From assembly GCF_034424525.1 (NCBI RefSeq), contig NZ_CP139980.1, positions 1-64,000 of the forward strand: DNA of 64,000 bases, read 5' to 3'. The position numbers and the translations under genes were made by a program. Source of the stretch: Sphingobium yanoikuyae. GTDB lineage: Bacteria > Pseudomonadota > Alphaproteobacteria > Sphingomonadales > Sphingomonadaceae. Below, one piece after another: positions 53,935 to 62,466 of this stretch; position 1 is the stretch's first letter; every line of letters begins with the position of its first letter. The notes under the pieces are model-generated. The model had not been told where the DNA came from. It saw only the letters and a program-made list of their open reading frames with translations, and ran no database searches.

Positions 53935-54152
53935 AGAAAATGCGTTTGATCGCCGTCCTCACGCCGGCGCTGCTTCTAGGCGCCTGTGTAACCACGCGGC
54001 CGACCTCGGCGCAGGTCGAGAGTTGCCGGGCGATGGAGGGCAATATGGGTCTCCAGACGCCGCATGATCATGGCGAGATGAAGGGGCAGGGGCGCAACCC
54101 GATGAACCTCTCGCACGACCGGTGCCTTCAGATCCTGCGCAACGCGCAATGA
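53931..54152 (+). CDS. Small lipoprotein of the electron-conduit operon
   Basis: 73 residues overlapping the merR stop. Lipobox LLGAC gives a lipid anchor. The mature part has two more cysteines (ESCRAMEGNM; DRCLQIL) and a His/Met piece (TPHDHGEMKGQG). This suits a small periplasmic metal-binding or heme-handling accessory. A strong terminator-like hairpin follows. No family recognised. Confidence 0.55.
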   Translation: MKKMRLIAVLTPALLLGACVTTRPTSAQVESCRAMEGNMGLQTPHDHGEMKGQGRNPMNLSHDRCLQILRNAQ

Positions 54153-54156
54153 TCGG

Positions 54157-54192
54157 GTCCGGGCGCCATCCCTGGCGCCCGGACACAGTTTT
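54157..54192 (+). terminator. Perfect 12-bp hairpin, terminator or attenuator
   Basis: GTCCGGGCGCCA (54157-54168) pairs exactly with TGGCGCCCGGAC (54173-54184) over a 4-base loop, then ACAGTTTTC. It is inside a same-strand gene run, so it likely reduces read-through from merR into the redox genes. Confidence 0.65.
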
Positions 54193-54210
54193 CAAGCCAA
54201 GGAGCAAGCT

Positions 54211-54531
54211 ATGATCAACCATGCGAAAAAAGCCCTTCCGCTTGTCGGCGGAAGCCTGTTGCTGGCGCTCGCGCTTTCGGGCTGCGACCGCCAGGCCGAC
54301 CAGACGGTGCCGCCCGCGGCGAACAGCGTCGCCGCCACCCCGGTCCTGACCGACAGCGGCAACGCTGCAGACGCGGCGTCGATGGACGCGATGAGCAACC
54401 AGGCCGAGATGGAGCGGCATCACCGTCAGGCGATGGACCATGACGCGATGCGCGCCGGGGCCGGCAACCAGACCGCGCCGGCACCCGATCCCGCGCCGGG
54501 CAATTCGGCGATGCCGATGAAGGATATGTAA
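54211..54531 (+). CDS. Met/His-containing lipoprotein
   Basis: 106 residues behind AAGGAGC. Lipobox ALSGC. After an Ala/Thr-rich linker, the ligand part is SMDAMSNQAEMERHHRQAMD and HDAMRAGAGN, ending SAMPMKDM. The HH and repeated Met suggest copper binding at the periplasmic face. It is 17 bases before the large flavoprotein gene and shares its direction. No family recognised. Confidence 0.6.
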   Translation: MINHAKKALPLVGGSLLLALALSGCDRQADQTVPPAANSVAATPVLTDSGNAADAASMDAMSNQAEMERHHRQAMDHDAMRAGAGNQTAPAPDPAPGNSAMPMKDM

Positions 54532-54548
54532 GCGCGCTGAAAAAGGGG

Positions 54549-56465
54549 ATGAGGATGTCCAGGCGGATCAGCCTTCGACGCTTGAGCCTCGGCTGCGCAA
54601 TCGCTCTCAGCCTGTCCGCGGGCGCGGGCGCGCAGGAGGGCGAGGATCATGCCGCGCATCATGGCGCAGGCATGCCGGCCGGCGGGGGCATGTCCGCACC
54701 GGCATCGTCGGGGTCGTCGGACATGGCGAAGATGATGAACCCCATGATGGATCGCATGATCAATGGGGAAGGGGAGAATGAGCACGGCCACGAATCGCGC
54801 CGGACCGGCTTCATCTCGCAACTGCTCGCCTTTCCCGCGCTCGACGAAGCGGCAAGGCAGCGGGTCGCTGCGCAGGCTGGCGAACGGGTAAGCACGGGCC
54901 TAGCGATGATCAACGCCGCCTCGGCCGACGGCGCGCGTGCAACCACGGTCTCGGCCCGGCTCGATGCGGCGCGCCGCCTGCGCGAGGGAACCGACCTGTT
55001 CCGGTCCGGCACCGCCGCGCAGGGCGCGATCGGCGGCTTGCAGCCGCCCCGGGAGGTCGGGCTTGCCTGGCTGCGCGATCAGCTCGACATCGACCAGGCC
55101 GCGCCCGGCCATGCCGACCACTGGTTCGGCATCTCGCCCTCACACCTCCTTCTCATGCTCTTCCTGGGGCTGGTGAGCGCCACGCTGATCGCGCTGCAGA
55201 TCTTCCGCCTCCGGCGGATCGGGGCGATCGCCGGCGGTGTCGCCACCGCCAAGACCTCGGAAAAGCCGGAGCCGAAGGCTGTCCCGCCCGCTGCGAAGTT
55301 CGCGCCCGCACCTGCCCCCGTTGCCGGCAGCGCCGGGCTCGCCTCGAGCAATGCGGCCGCGCCCGCGGGAGCTTCGCTGCGCAAGCCCAAAAGCTGGGCG
55401 GGGCAGCTGCGCGTGGTCCAGATCGTGCGAGAGACGCCGAGCGTGCTGACCTTCCGGCTCGCGGACCCGGCCGCCGACCGGCTGCCGTTCGACTTCCTGC
55501 CGGGCCAGTTCCTGCAGGTCGAGGTAGAGCCCGAAGCGGGCAAGACCGCGCGCCGTTCCTACACGATCGCCTCTTCGCCGACCCAGCGGGCCTATGTCGA
55601 ACTGACGGTCAAGCGCGAGGAGCAGGGCGTGGTCTCGCGATACCTGCACGACAAGGTCGTCGCCGACGATCTGCTGAAGGTCAGCGGACCGTTCGGCGCC
55701 TTCACCTTCACGGGAACGGATGCCCAGAGCATCGTGCTGATCGCGGGCGGGGTCGGCATCACCCCGATGATGTCGGTGCTGCGCTATCTCACCGACACCG
55801 CGTGGAAGGGTGATATCTTCTTCTTCTACGGCGCACGGTCGACCGAGGAATTCGTGTTCCGCGACGAGCTCGAACGGCTCGAACGCCGTTTTCCCAACCT
55901 CCATGTCGTCGCCGCGATGCAGCGCGCGCCCGGCACCGTCTGGATGGGCCCCGAAGGGCCGATCACCCGCGAGATGATCCTGGCCGCGGTGCCGGAGATC
56001 GCGAGCCGGCGGATCCATATGTGCGGCCCGCCGGCGATGATGGGCGCGATGCGCGGCGTGCTGGCGGAACTCGGCGTCCCCGAAGCGCAGCTGCACACCG
56101 AGGCGTTCGGTCCGGCCTCGCTGCCGGCCGACCACGAGGATCTCGAGGTCAAGCCCGCGCCCGCGCCAGCAGCTAAGCCGGCCCCGAGCGCCGAGGTGGC
56201 ACCGAGCACGGTGACCTTCTCCGTGTCGGGGGTGTCGGCGGCTTTGCCCGCGGACGAGACCGTGCTCGAGGCGGCCGAGGGCGCGGGCGTCGAGATCCCC
56301 TATGCCTGCCGTGCGGGCACATGCGGCGCCTGCGTCGTCAAGCTGCTGCAGGGCGAGGTGACGATGGAGGTCGAGTCCGGCCTCGCGCCCGCCGACAAGG
56401 CGCAGGGCTATGTGCTCGCGTGCCAGGCGAAGGGCACGGGCACGCCGCTCGTGGTCGAAGCCTGA
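54549..56465 (+). CDS. Membrane-spanning flavin/2Fe-2S reductase with periplasmic Met/His N-terminal domain
   Basis: 638 residues. Residues 1-29 are a signal peptide or anchor (RRLSLGCAIALSLSAGAGAQ). Residues ~30-80 are ligand-rich (EDHAAHHGAGM; MAKMMNPMMDRM). A membrane helix lies at ~199-219. The C-terminal cytoplasmic part is an FNR-type module: FAD motif RRSYTIASS (~335), NAD(P) motif GGVGITPMMSVL (~399), and a plant-type ferredoxin cluster CRAGTCGACVVK (~587) with the fourth Cys in VLACQAKG. It would take electrons from NAD(P)H to the 2Fe-2S centre. The TGA overlaps the next gene. This domain order is unusual. Confidence 0.8.
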   Translation: MRMSRRISLRRLSLGCAIALSLSAGAGAQEGEDHAAHHGAGMPAGGGMSAPASSGSSDMAKMMNPMMDRMINGEGENEHGHESRRTGFISQLLAFPALDEAARQRVAAQAGERVSTGLAMINAASADGARATTVSARLDAARRLREGTDLFRSGTAAQGAIGGLQPPREVGLAWLRDQLDIDQAAPGHADHWFGISPSHLLLMLFLGLVSATLIALQIFRLRRIGAIAGGVATAKTSEKPEPKAVPPAAKFAPAPAPVAGSAGLASSNAAAPAGASLRKPKSWAGQLRVVQIVRETPSVLTFRLADPAADRLPFDFLPGQFLQVEVEPEAGKTARRSYTIASSPTQRAYVELTVKREEQGVVSRYLHDKVVADDLLKVSGPFGAFTFTGTDAQSIVLIAGGVGITPMMSVLRYLTDTAWKGDIFFFYGARSTEEFVFRDELERLERRFPNLHVVAAMQRAPGTVWMGPEGPITREMILAAVPEIASRRIHMCGPPAMMGAMRGVLAELGVPEAQLHTEAFGPASLPADHEDLEVKPAPAPAAKPAPSAEVAPSTVTFSVSGVSAALPADETVLEAAEGAGVEIPYACRAGTCGACVVKLLQGEVTMEVESGLAPADKAQGYVLACQAKGTGTPLVVEA

Positions 56466-57193
56466 TGCGCGAACGCAGCGACATCGCCGTCGGCCTGCTG
56501 GTCGCGTTCCTGCTGCTGTTCCCGTTCGGCTACCTCGTGCATGTGTCACCGCGCTTTCCGGGCAGCCTGGCCGGCGGGATCATCGGGATCGCAGCGCTCG
56601 TGCTGATGCTGCTGACGCTTCCCTATGTCGCGGCCAAGCATATCGCCTGGGTCGACAAGGCGCTCTCCCGGCTCGTCAGCAAGCCGACCCTGCTCGCCAT
56701 CCACATCTATGCCGGCGTGCTGGCGCCGATCCTGGGTCTGGTCCACGCCGCGCACAAGCTCGAAAGCCCGGTCGGACTGCTTCTGACCATCCTTCTGCTG
56801 ATGACGGTCATCACCGGCTTCATCGGCCGCTACCTGCTTGCCCAGCTTGGTCGGGCGCTGCGCGGACGCAGGTCGGAACTGGCTTCGCTTCGCGCCGCCT
56901 TCCTCGAGGAGCCGGCCGCGCCGACGCAGGCCGATACCGCAGCCGCGCCGCTGTCGGGCTGGAGGCGCTATCTGTTCGTCGCCGGGGATGCGCCCGCGGG
57001 CCAGCACCCCCAGGACAAGGCGGGGATCGCCGCGGCGCTGGCCGATACCGAATTCGCGATCCGCGCCGAAGAGGCGACCAACACCCTGTTCGCGCGATGG
57101 CGGTTCCTGCACATCCTGCTGGGCTGTCTCATCTTCGCGCTGCTCGCGCTCCACGTCGGCGCGGCGATCTATTACGGGCTGCGCTGGCTATGA
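56465..57193 (+). CDS. Cytochrome b561-like multi-helix membrane protein
   Basis: 242 residues with about five helices: FLLLFPFGYLVHVSPRFPG, IIGIAALVLMLLTLPYVA, LLAIHIYAGVLAPILGLVHA, LLLTILLLMTVITGFIGRYL and LHILLGCLIFALLALHVGAA. Histidines lie within the helices (HIYAG...HAAHK; FLH...LHVG), as in diheme b-type cytochromes. A soluble loop of ~70 residues separates helices 4 and 5. It sits between the flavoprotein and the multiheme cytochrome with overlapping codons on both sides, so it is the likely membrane electron relay. Heme binding is inferred. Confidence 0.7.
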   Translation: MRERSDIAVGLLVAFLLLFPFGYLVHVSPRFPGSLAGGIIGIAALVLMLLTLPYVAAKHIAWVDKALSRLVSKPTLLAIHIYAGVLAPILGLVHAAHKLESPVGLLLTILLLMTVITGFIGRYLLAQLGRALRGRRSELASLRAAFLEEPAAPTQADTAAAPLSGWRRYLFVAGDAPAGQHPQDKAGIAAALADTEFAIRAEEATNTLFARWRFLHILLGCLIFALLALHVGAAIYYGLRWL

Positions 57194-57912
57194 GCTGGCA
57201 GCGTCTTTCCTACGCCGTCTTCATCGCGGCCCTGCTGGTGATGGTCGCCGCGGTCGCGATCCGGATGCGATCGGACGCGCCGAGGGATGCCGGCCTGGTG
57301 GCGCAGCTCGTAGCGCCCGGCCCGCTCTCGAGCGCCCACCAGTCCTTCGCCGGCCAATGCACGGCCTGCCACACGCCGGGCAAGGGCGTCGAAACCCGGA
57401 CCTGTCTCACCTGCCATGCGGGCACGGATTTCGGGACGAAGCAGTCGACGCAGTTCCACGCGAAAGCGACGCAGTGCACCTCCTGCCACGTCGAACATGA
57501 GGGAGAGCGCGGCATCATCCGCATGGATCACGCCGCCTTGCTCGACATGGCAAAGTGGCGGCAGCCTTTGGCGGGCATGTCGACAAACACTCGAAGCCTG
57601 ACCCCCGAGACCGCGCTCAATTGCGCGAGCTGCCATGCGTTCCGCGATCCGCACCAGGGCCTGTTCGGCACCGACTGCGCGAGCTGTCACAAGACCGACA
57701 GCTGGAAGATCGCCAATTACCGCCATCCATCGGTCAATTCGACGCAGTGCGCCGAGTGCCACAAGGCGCCGCCCAGTCACTTCATGGAGCATTTCAGCAT
57801 GGTCTCGCAGCGCGCAGCCGGGTCGAAGGCGCGCGTCGACCAATGCTATGCCTGTCACGCTACCGACAGCTTCAACAATATCCGCAAGCGAGGCTGGTAT
57901 GATCACCATTGA
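57190..57912 (+). CDS. Heptaheme periplasmic c-type cytochrome
   Basis: 240 residues, ATG overlapping the previous stop. One N-terminal anchor helix (YAVFIAALLVMVAAVAI). Seven CXXCH motifs follow: CTACH, CLTCH, CTSCH, CASCH, CASCH, CAECH and CYACH. Extra histidines (TQFHAKATQ, RMDHAAL, NYRHPSV, HFMEHFSM) could be axial ligands. The layout fits the cytochrome c3/NapC-NrfB-like multiheme class. It would carry electrons away from the membrane b-type protein to periplasmic metal or another acceptor. Confidence 0.88.
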   Translation: MSWQRLSYAVFIAALLVMVAAVAIRMRSDAPRDAGLVAQLVAPGPLSSAHQSFAGQCTACHTPGKGVETRTCLTCHAGTDFGTKQSTQFHAKATQCTSCHVEHEGERGIIRMDHAALLDMAKWRQPLAGMSTNTRSLTPETALNCASCHAFRDPHQGLFGTDCASCHKTDSWKIANYRHPSVNSTQCAECHKAPPSHFMEHFSMVSQRAAGSKARVDQCYACHATDSFNNIRKRGWYDHH

Positions 57913-58342
57913 GGCCGACTGGCTGAGCGCCTTCTTCCGGCTCGCGGTGATCGGCCTGGAACTGGCGGGCACGCTGACCATCCTGGTCGGCGCGGGGCTC
58001 GCAACCTTTCTGTTTGCGCGGCGGGCGAGGGCGGGCGACCGAACCGAGGCCTATAGCGCGTTCCGATCGGCACTCGGCCGCAGCATCCTGCTCGGCCTGG
58101 AATTTCTGGTCGCCGGCGACATCGTCAAGTCGCTGGTGATCAACCCGACGCTCGACGATCTCATCGTGCTGGCCGGGCTTGTGCTGGTGCGGACCTTCCT
58201 GAGCATCTCGCTCGGGGTCGAGATCAACGGCCACTGGCCCTGGGAGGAAACGCGGATGGCGCGGGAGAAGGCGCGTGCGGCGTCGGATGGGTCGCCGGCT
58301 ACGGCTGAGGCCGCCGGATGCGGCACAGCGCTCAAGCGATAG
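57899..58342 (+). CDS. DUF1622 membrane protein
   Basis: 147 residues, overlapping the cytochrome gene end by 14 bases. Three hydrophobic helices: LAVIGLELAGTLTILVGAGL, LGLEFLVAGDIVKSLVINP, and LIVLAGLVLVRTFLSISLGV. The segments RSILLGLEFLVAGDIV and TFLSISLGVEING are DUF1622 signatures. Function unknown; members are small inner-membrane proteins. Tight overlap suggests it belongs to the redox complex. Confidence 0.82.
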   Translation: MITIEADWLSAFFRLAVIGLELAGTLTILVGAGLATFLFARRARAGDRTEAYSAFRSALGRSILLGLEFLVAGDIVKSLVINPTLDDLIVLAGLVLVRTFLSISLGVEINGHWPWEETRMAREKARAASDGSPATAEAAGCGTALKR

Positions 58343-58359
58343 CAGATGGAAGGCGCATC

Positions 58360-58797
58360 ATGATCGAGAGACGCGAATTGCTGATGGCGGGCGCCGGCCT
58401 TGCCGCCGCCGGAACGCTGGCTGCGCCGGCGGCGGCGCAGCAGCATCGAATGGAAGGGATGGCGATGTCGATGACGGACTGCATCGACGATTGCGTGGCG
58501 TCTCACCGCATGTGCCTGGAAACCGCCGCCTGGCTGACGAAGCAAGGCGGCGCGTCAGCCACGGCGTCGCTGATCGCCATGCTGAACGACTGTGCGGAAC
58601 TGTGCCAGGCGACCGCCAACTCGATGCTGCGCGAATCCCCGCTCCATACCATCCTGTGTCGCGCCTGCGCTGACGCCTGCGAACGATGTGCGCGGGAATG
58701 CCTGAGCCACGTCGTGGACGAGCGGATGAAGCGTTGCTCGGCTACCTGCAAGGACTGCGCCGCCAGCTGTCGGATGATGGCGGACATGGCGAGCTGA
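58360..58797 (+). CDS. Tat-exported four-helix-bundle copper-storage protein (Csp1-like)
   Basis: 145 residues from the ATG at 58360. A twin-Arg start (IERRELLMAGAGLAAAG) and hydrophobic segment signal folded export. The mature bundle has 14 cysteines (DCIDDCVASHRMC; CADACERCAREC; CSATCKDCAASC) plus Met and His. Csp1-type proteins hold many Cu(I) ions in the periplasm. Its cytosolic relative is at 10468. It is the last gene of the electron-conduit operon, which links that operon to copper. Confidence 0.87.
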   Translation: MIERRELLMAGAGLAAAGTLAAPAAAQQHRMEGMAMSMTDCIDDCVASHRMCLETAAWLTKQGGASATASLIAMLNDCAELCQATANSMLRESPLHTILCRACADACERCARECLSHVVDERMKRCSATCKDCAASCRMMADMAS

Positions 58798-58943
58798 GTT
58801 TCCTCGAACGCGCCCAGGCGTAGTGAGGTCAAGCAGCTCCAGCACCATTGAAGCGATCCGTCGGCTCTACAATGTGGGACCGCTGCGAAGCTGGGTCGTA
58901 TGGGTGCGAAAGCGGGACTGGTTAAGGATCGGCGGTAGCGCTT

Positions 58944-59690
58944 CTAGACCAGCCAGGCAGCGATCGCGCCAACCACCGACTTGGTTTCGGCAACGTCGCG
59001 GACTCGCACGGTATCCAGCCCGAGATGCTTGGCCGGATAATCATTTCCGCCCGGGAAGATCGCGTCACCGAAGAAGATCATCTCGTCGAGTGCGACGCCG
59101 GTCTGCTCGGAAAGGCGCTTAAGGCCATAGGCCTTGTCTATCCCTTCGCGGGTGATGTCGATCGATGTCGCCCCGCCGATATTGATGGCAAAGCCTGGCA
59201 GCAACGGCTGGAGCAGGGCCTGCAATTTCTTGCGCTTGGCGTGATCGGGATCCCACGTGTCCTTGGCCTCGAGCGGCGCCTGCTGACCGAGCGCGGAGAA
59301 TGTGATCTGGCTGCCGCGATCCTCGATCTGCTCGCCCCAGATGTTCTCGTTTGCATAGCCCGCCTGCTCGACCGCCTTGGTCAGTGCTTCGCGGATGCGC
59401 TGGCTTTCGTCGCCGGTGAACAGATCGGCATAGATACGCGTCCATTGGCCGTCGGCGTGACGATATAGCTTGGTGCCCGTGGTCGGCTGGATGATAAAAT
59501 TGTCGAGCCGCGCACGGGCGGGCATGCGCGACACCACCTGTTTCTCGAATTGCGGCCAGTCGCCTCCGGAGATGATCGCTACCATCGTCACGTCGAGCAG
59601 GCGGGTAAGCAGATCCGCCATTTCATCGTCGAGCGGCTGCTTGTTGAGCGCGAGCGTTCCATCGAGGTCGAAAGCGGCCAGTCGCTTCAT
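58944..59690 (-). CDS. HAD-IIB phosphatase (phosphomannomutase-like)
   Basis: 248 residues. HAD motif I AAFDLDGTLALN, motif II AIISGGDW, and the C-terminal motif IV FFGDAIFPGGNDYPA are present. The cap region fits Cof/eukaryotic-PMM-like members. It would dephosphorylate or isomerise a sugar phosphate. It is the last gene of the minus-strand sugar-phosphate group and directly abuts a decayed second HAD gene. Confidence 0.82.
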   Translation of the reverse strand: MKRLAAFDLDGTLALNKQPLDDEMADLLTRLLDVTMVAIISGGDWPQFEKQVVSRMPARARLDNFIIQPTTGTKLYRHADGQWTRIYADLFTGDESQRIREALTKAVEQAGYANENIWGEQIEDRGSQITFSALGQQAPLEAKDTWDPDHAKRKKLQALLQPLLPGFAINIGGATSIDITREGIDKAYGLKRLSEQTGVALDEMIFFGDAIFPGGNDYPAKHLGLDTVRVRDVAETKSVVGAIAAWLV

Positions 59691-60025
59691 GATGATCCTC
59701 CCACAAGCGGCAGCAGAAATGCGTCGATGGCATCGGCGATGCCATCTTTGTCGTCGCTGGTTGAAATGTAGTGCGCTGCGCTACGGATCTCCTCAGGCGC
59801 CTTGCCCATGGCGATCGATAGGCCGGTGCGCACGAGCAAAGGGCAGGTCATTGGGCATGTGGCCGAGCGCCCGCGCCAGGGCATCGACGCCAGCTCGCTT
59901 GTTGGCATAGGGGTTGGTGACGTCCAGATAGTAGGTCCGCGACCGGGCAATCGTCGCCGACGCCAGGCTCTTGTCCTTGCGAACCAAAGTCCGTCGATGT
60001 CGGAGATGACGAGGCCCAGCATCAT
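59690..60025 (-). pseudogene. Decayed Cof-type HAD hydrolase
   Basis: The start MLGLVISDIDG and the end IAMGKAPEEIRSAAHYISTS with DDKDGIADAIDAFL are in one frame. The middle (RKDKSLASATIARSRTYYLD; RAGVDALARALGHM) is in another. Total length is under half that of a Cof hydrolase. Two frameshifts and an internal deletion are needed to explain it. Its ATG overlaps the zwf stop. Confidence 0.7.
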
Positions 60026-61458
60026 TGGCCGATCCTGTGCCAGAAGCGGCCATCGCGTTCGAGTAGGGCATCTGCGCCGGCCGGGCCGGCGCTGCCTGGT
60101 GCATAGGATTCAAGCCTGCCCTTGTCCTTGACCCAGTCATCGAGGATCGGCTGGACCGCGGCCCAGCCCGCCTCGATCTGCTCAGCGCGCTGGAACAATG
60201 TCTGGTCGCCGGTCATCATGTCATAGAGCAAGGTTTCGTAGCCGGTCCGGCCCGACAGCTTGAAGTGGTCGGCATAAGTGAAATCGAGCGTTGTCCCTGC
60301 GGTCTTGATCACTGGACCCGGTTTCTTGACCAGCATGTCTAAGACGATGCTTTCGTCCGGCTGCAGCTGGAAGATCAGGCGATTGGCTGGCAGGCGGTCG
60401 ATCGGACAATCGCGGAATAAAGCGTAGGGCACTGCCTTGAACGTGACGACGATCTCCGTATCGCGCGCTGCCAGCGCCTTGCCGGTGCGCAGGTAGAAGG
60501 GCACGCCGGCCCAGCGCCAGGTGTCGACTTCCAGCTTCAGTGCGACATAGGTCTCGGTCCTGCTGTCGGTAGCGACATCCGGGACCTTACGATAGGCCGG
60601 CACGTTGCGGCTACCGACACGGCCCTTGCCATATTGGCCGCGCACTGCGCAGACTGCGGTGGGCTTGCGGATCGCGCGCAACACCTTGGCCTTTTCGTCG
60701 CGGATCGCGTCGGCATCGAAGCTGTTGGGCGGCTCCATCGCGATCATCGCCAGCAGCTGGAACAGATGGTTGGGGACCATGTCGCGGAGCGCGCCGGTTG
60801 CATCGTAGAAAGATCCGCGCGATCCGACCTCGACCGTCTCGGCGGCGGTGATCTGGACATGATCGATATAGCGATTGTTCCACACCGCTTCGAACCATTG
60901 GTTGGCGAAGCGCGCGACCAGGATGTTCTGGACAGTTTCCTTTCCCAGGAAGTGGTCGAGCCGGTAGATCTGGCTTTCCGGGAGCAAGGCGAGGATTCGG
61001 GCGTCAAGCGCCTTGGCCGAGGCGAGGTCGTGGCCGAACGGCTTTTCGATCGCGACGCGGCGGAACCGACTGCCCGCTTCCGCCATCAGGCCTTTGGCGG
61101 CAAGCTTTTCGACGATGGCGCCGAAGAATTGCGCTGGCGTGGCGAGGTAGAAGACCGCGCTTCGGTCGCCCAACGCCTTGGCGACATCGTCGAACACCCG
61201 GTCTGCGGTGAAATCGCCCTGGAGGTAGGCGATGCGCTTGCGCAGATCACGCCAGCAATCGCACTCGGTCGCGAACTTATCGAGGCTGGCGCGCAACATC
61301 TCGTCATCGCCATCGCTGCGGCCGATGCCGAGGATGGTGAAGTCCTTTCCCAGCAATCCGTCGGTGCACAGATTGGTGACGGCGGGGACCAGCAGGCGGC
61401 GGGTCAGGTCCCCGGTCGCGCCGAAAATGACCAGAGTGGCGGGTGGGGCCTTCTTCAT
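60022..61458 (-). CDS. zwf: Glucose-6-phosphate 1-dehydrogenase
   Basis: 478 residues, near the usual ~490. Nucleotide motif LVIFGATGDLTRRLL; substrate/catalytic segment IYRLDHFLGKETVQN; and EKPFGHDLASA. It makes 6-phosphogluconolactone and NADPH. It is followed by the HAD pseudogene and preceded 6 bases upstream by gnd, so it is an operon of the oxidative pentose phosphate branch. NADPH supply for redox defence is a plausible cargo benefit. Confidence 0.95.
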   Translation of the reverse strand: MKKAPPATLVIFGATGDLTRRLLVPAVTNLCTDGLLGKDFTILGIGRSDGDDEMLRASLDKFATECDCWRDLRKRIAYLQGDFTADRVFDDVAKALGDRSAVFYLATPAQFFGAIVEKLAAKGLMAEAGSRFRRVAIEKPFGHDLASAKALDARILALLPESQIYRLDHFLGKETVQNILVARFANQWFEAVWNNRYIDHVQITAAETVEVGSRGSFYDATGALRDMVPNHLFQLLAMIAMEPPNSFDADAIRDEKAKVLRAIRKPTAVCAVRGQYGKGRVGSRNVPAYRKVPDVATDSRTETYVALKLEVDTWRWAGVPFYLRTGKALAARDTEIVVTFKAVPYALFRDCPIDRLPANRLIFQLQPDESIVLDMLVKKPGPVIKTAGTTLDFTYADHFKLSGRTGYETLLYDMMTGDQTLFQRAEQIEAGWAAVQPILDDWVKDKGRLESYAPGSAGPAGADALLERDGRFWHRIGQ

Positions 61459-61464
61459 GGGAGC

Positions 61465-62451
61465 CTACTGCGGCATTTCGGTATGGCCGCCGAAGCCGAA
61501 GCGCATCGCCGACAGCACCTGGTCGCCGAACGTATGTTCGACGCGGCTGCGATAGCGCGCGAACAAGGCGGCCGAGAGGACGTAGGCGGGCACCGCTTCC
61601 TCCATCGCCGCCTCAATCGTCCAATGGCCTTCGCCCGAATCCGCCACGGTGCCGGTAAACTGGGCGAGCATCTGATCCTTGGCGAGCGCCGACGCGGTCA
61701 GGTCGAGCAGCCAGGAGGAGATGACCGATCCGCGGCGCCACACTTCGGCAATGTCGGTGAGGTTGAGATCGAAGCGCTCATCCTCAGGAAGCTTGTCGGA
61801 TTTCTTCGACTTCAGGATGTCGAAGCCCTCGGCATAGGCCTGCATCAGACCATATTCGATGCCGTTATGGACCATCTTGACGAAGTGGCCGGCGCCAGGC
61901 GGGCCGGCATGGATGTAGCCTAGCTCGGCGCGCGCATCCTCGCCTTCCTGCTCCATCCGATTGGGCGTGGGGGGGATCGTCCCTCGGCCCGGTGCCATCG
62001 TCTTGAAGATCGGATCGAGGTAGTCGACCACCTCCGTCTCGCCGCCGATCATCATGCAATAGCCGCGTTCGAGTCCCCAGACGCCGCCCGACGTGCCGAT
62101 GTCGACATAGGCGACTTGCTTCGCCACGCAGAGCTTCGCGCGGCGGATATCGTCCCTGTAGAAGCTGTTGCCGCCGTCGATGATGATGTCGCCGGGCAGG
62201 GACTTTTCGAGCAGGGCGGTGATCGTATCCTCGGTCGGAGGACCCGCCGGGAGCATCACCCAGAAGATGGCGCGCTCGGCGAGCTTGCCGCGCAGATCGT
62301 CGAGCCCGGTCGCGCCGACCGCGCCTTCCTTGACCAGATCGTCGATCAGATCCTGGTTGCGATCGAAGACGACCGCTTCATGTCCGCCGCGCACCAGGCG
62401 ACGGACGATATTGCCGCCCATGCGCCCCAGTCCGATCATTGCGATACGCAT
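61465..62451 (-). CDS. gnd: 6-phosphogluconate dehydrogenase, short form
   Basis: 328 residues, the short-type length (long form ~470). Motifs: [49 protein letters not shown] and catalytic Lys/His region [15 protein letters not shown]. The short form usually works with NAD+. It decarboxylates 6-phosphogluconate to ribulose-5-phosphate. It sits between zwf and the isomerase fragment with 6- and 15-base gaps. Confidence 0.93.
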   Translation of the reverse strand: MRIAMIGLGRMGGNIVRRLVRGGHEAVVFDRNQDLIDDLVKEGAVGATGLDDLRGKLAERAIFWVMLPAGPPTEDTITALLEKSLPGDIIIDGGNSFYRDDIRRAKLCVAKQVAYVDIGTSGGVWGLERGYCMMIGGETEVVDYLDPIFKTMAPGRGTIPPTPNRMEQEGEDARAELGYIHAGPPGAGHFVKMVHNGIEYGLMQAYAEGFDILKSKKSDKLPEDERFDLNLTDIAEVWRRGSVISSWLLDLTASALAKDQMLAQFTGTVADSGEGHWTIEAAMEEAVPAYVLSAALFARYRSRVEHTFGDQVLSAMRFGFGGHTEMPQ

Positions 62452-62466
62452 CTATGCTGATCCCCT

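Noticed and set aside
55140..56549. 469-residue antisense frame over the flavoprotein gene
   Set aside because: Arg/His-rich shadow; the sense strand carries FAD, NAD and 2Fe-2S motifs.
60634..61923. 429-residue plus-strand frame over zwf and gnd
   Set aside because: It spans two confident minus-strand genes and shows no protein family features.
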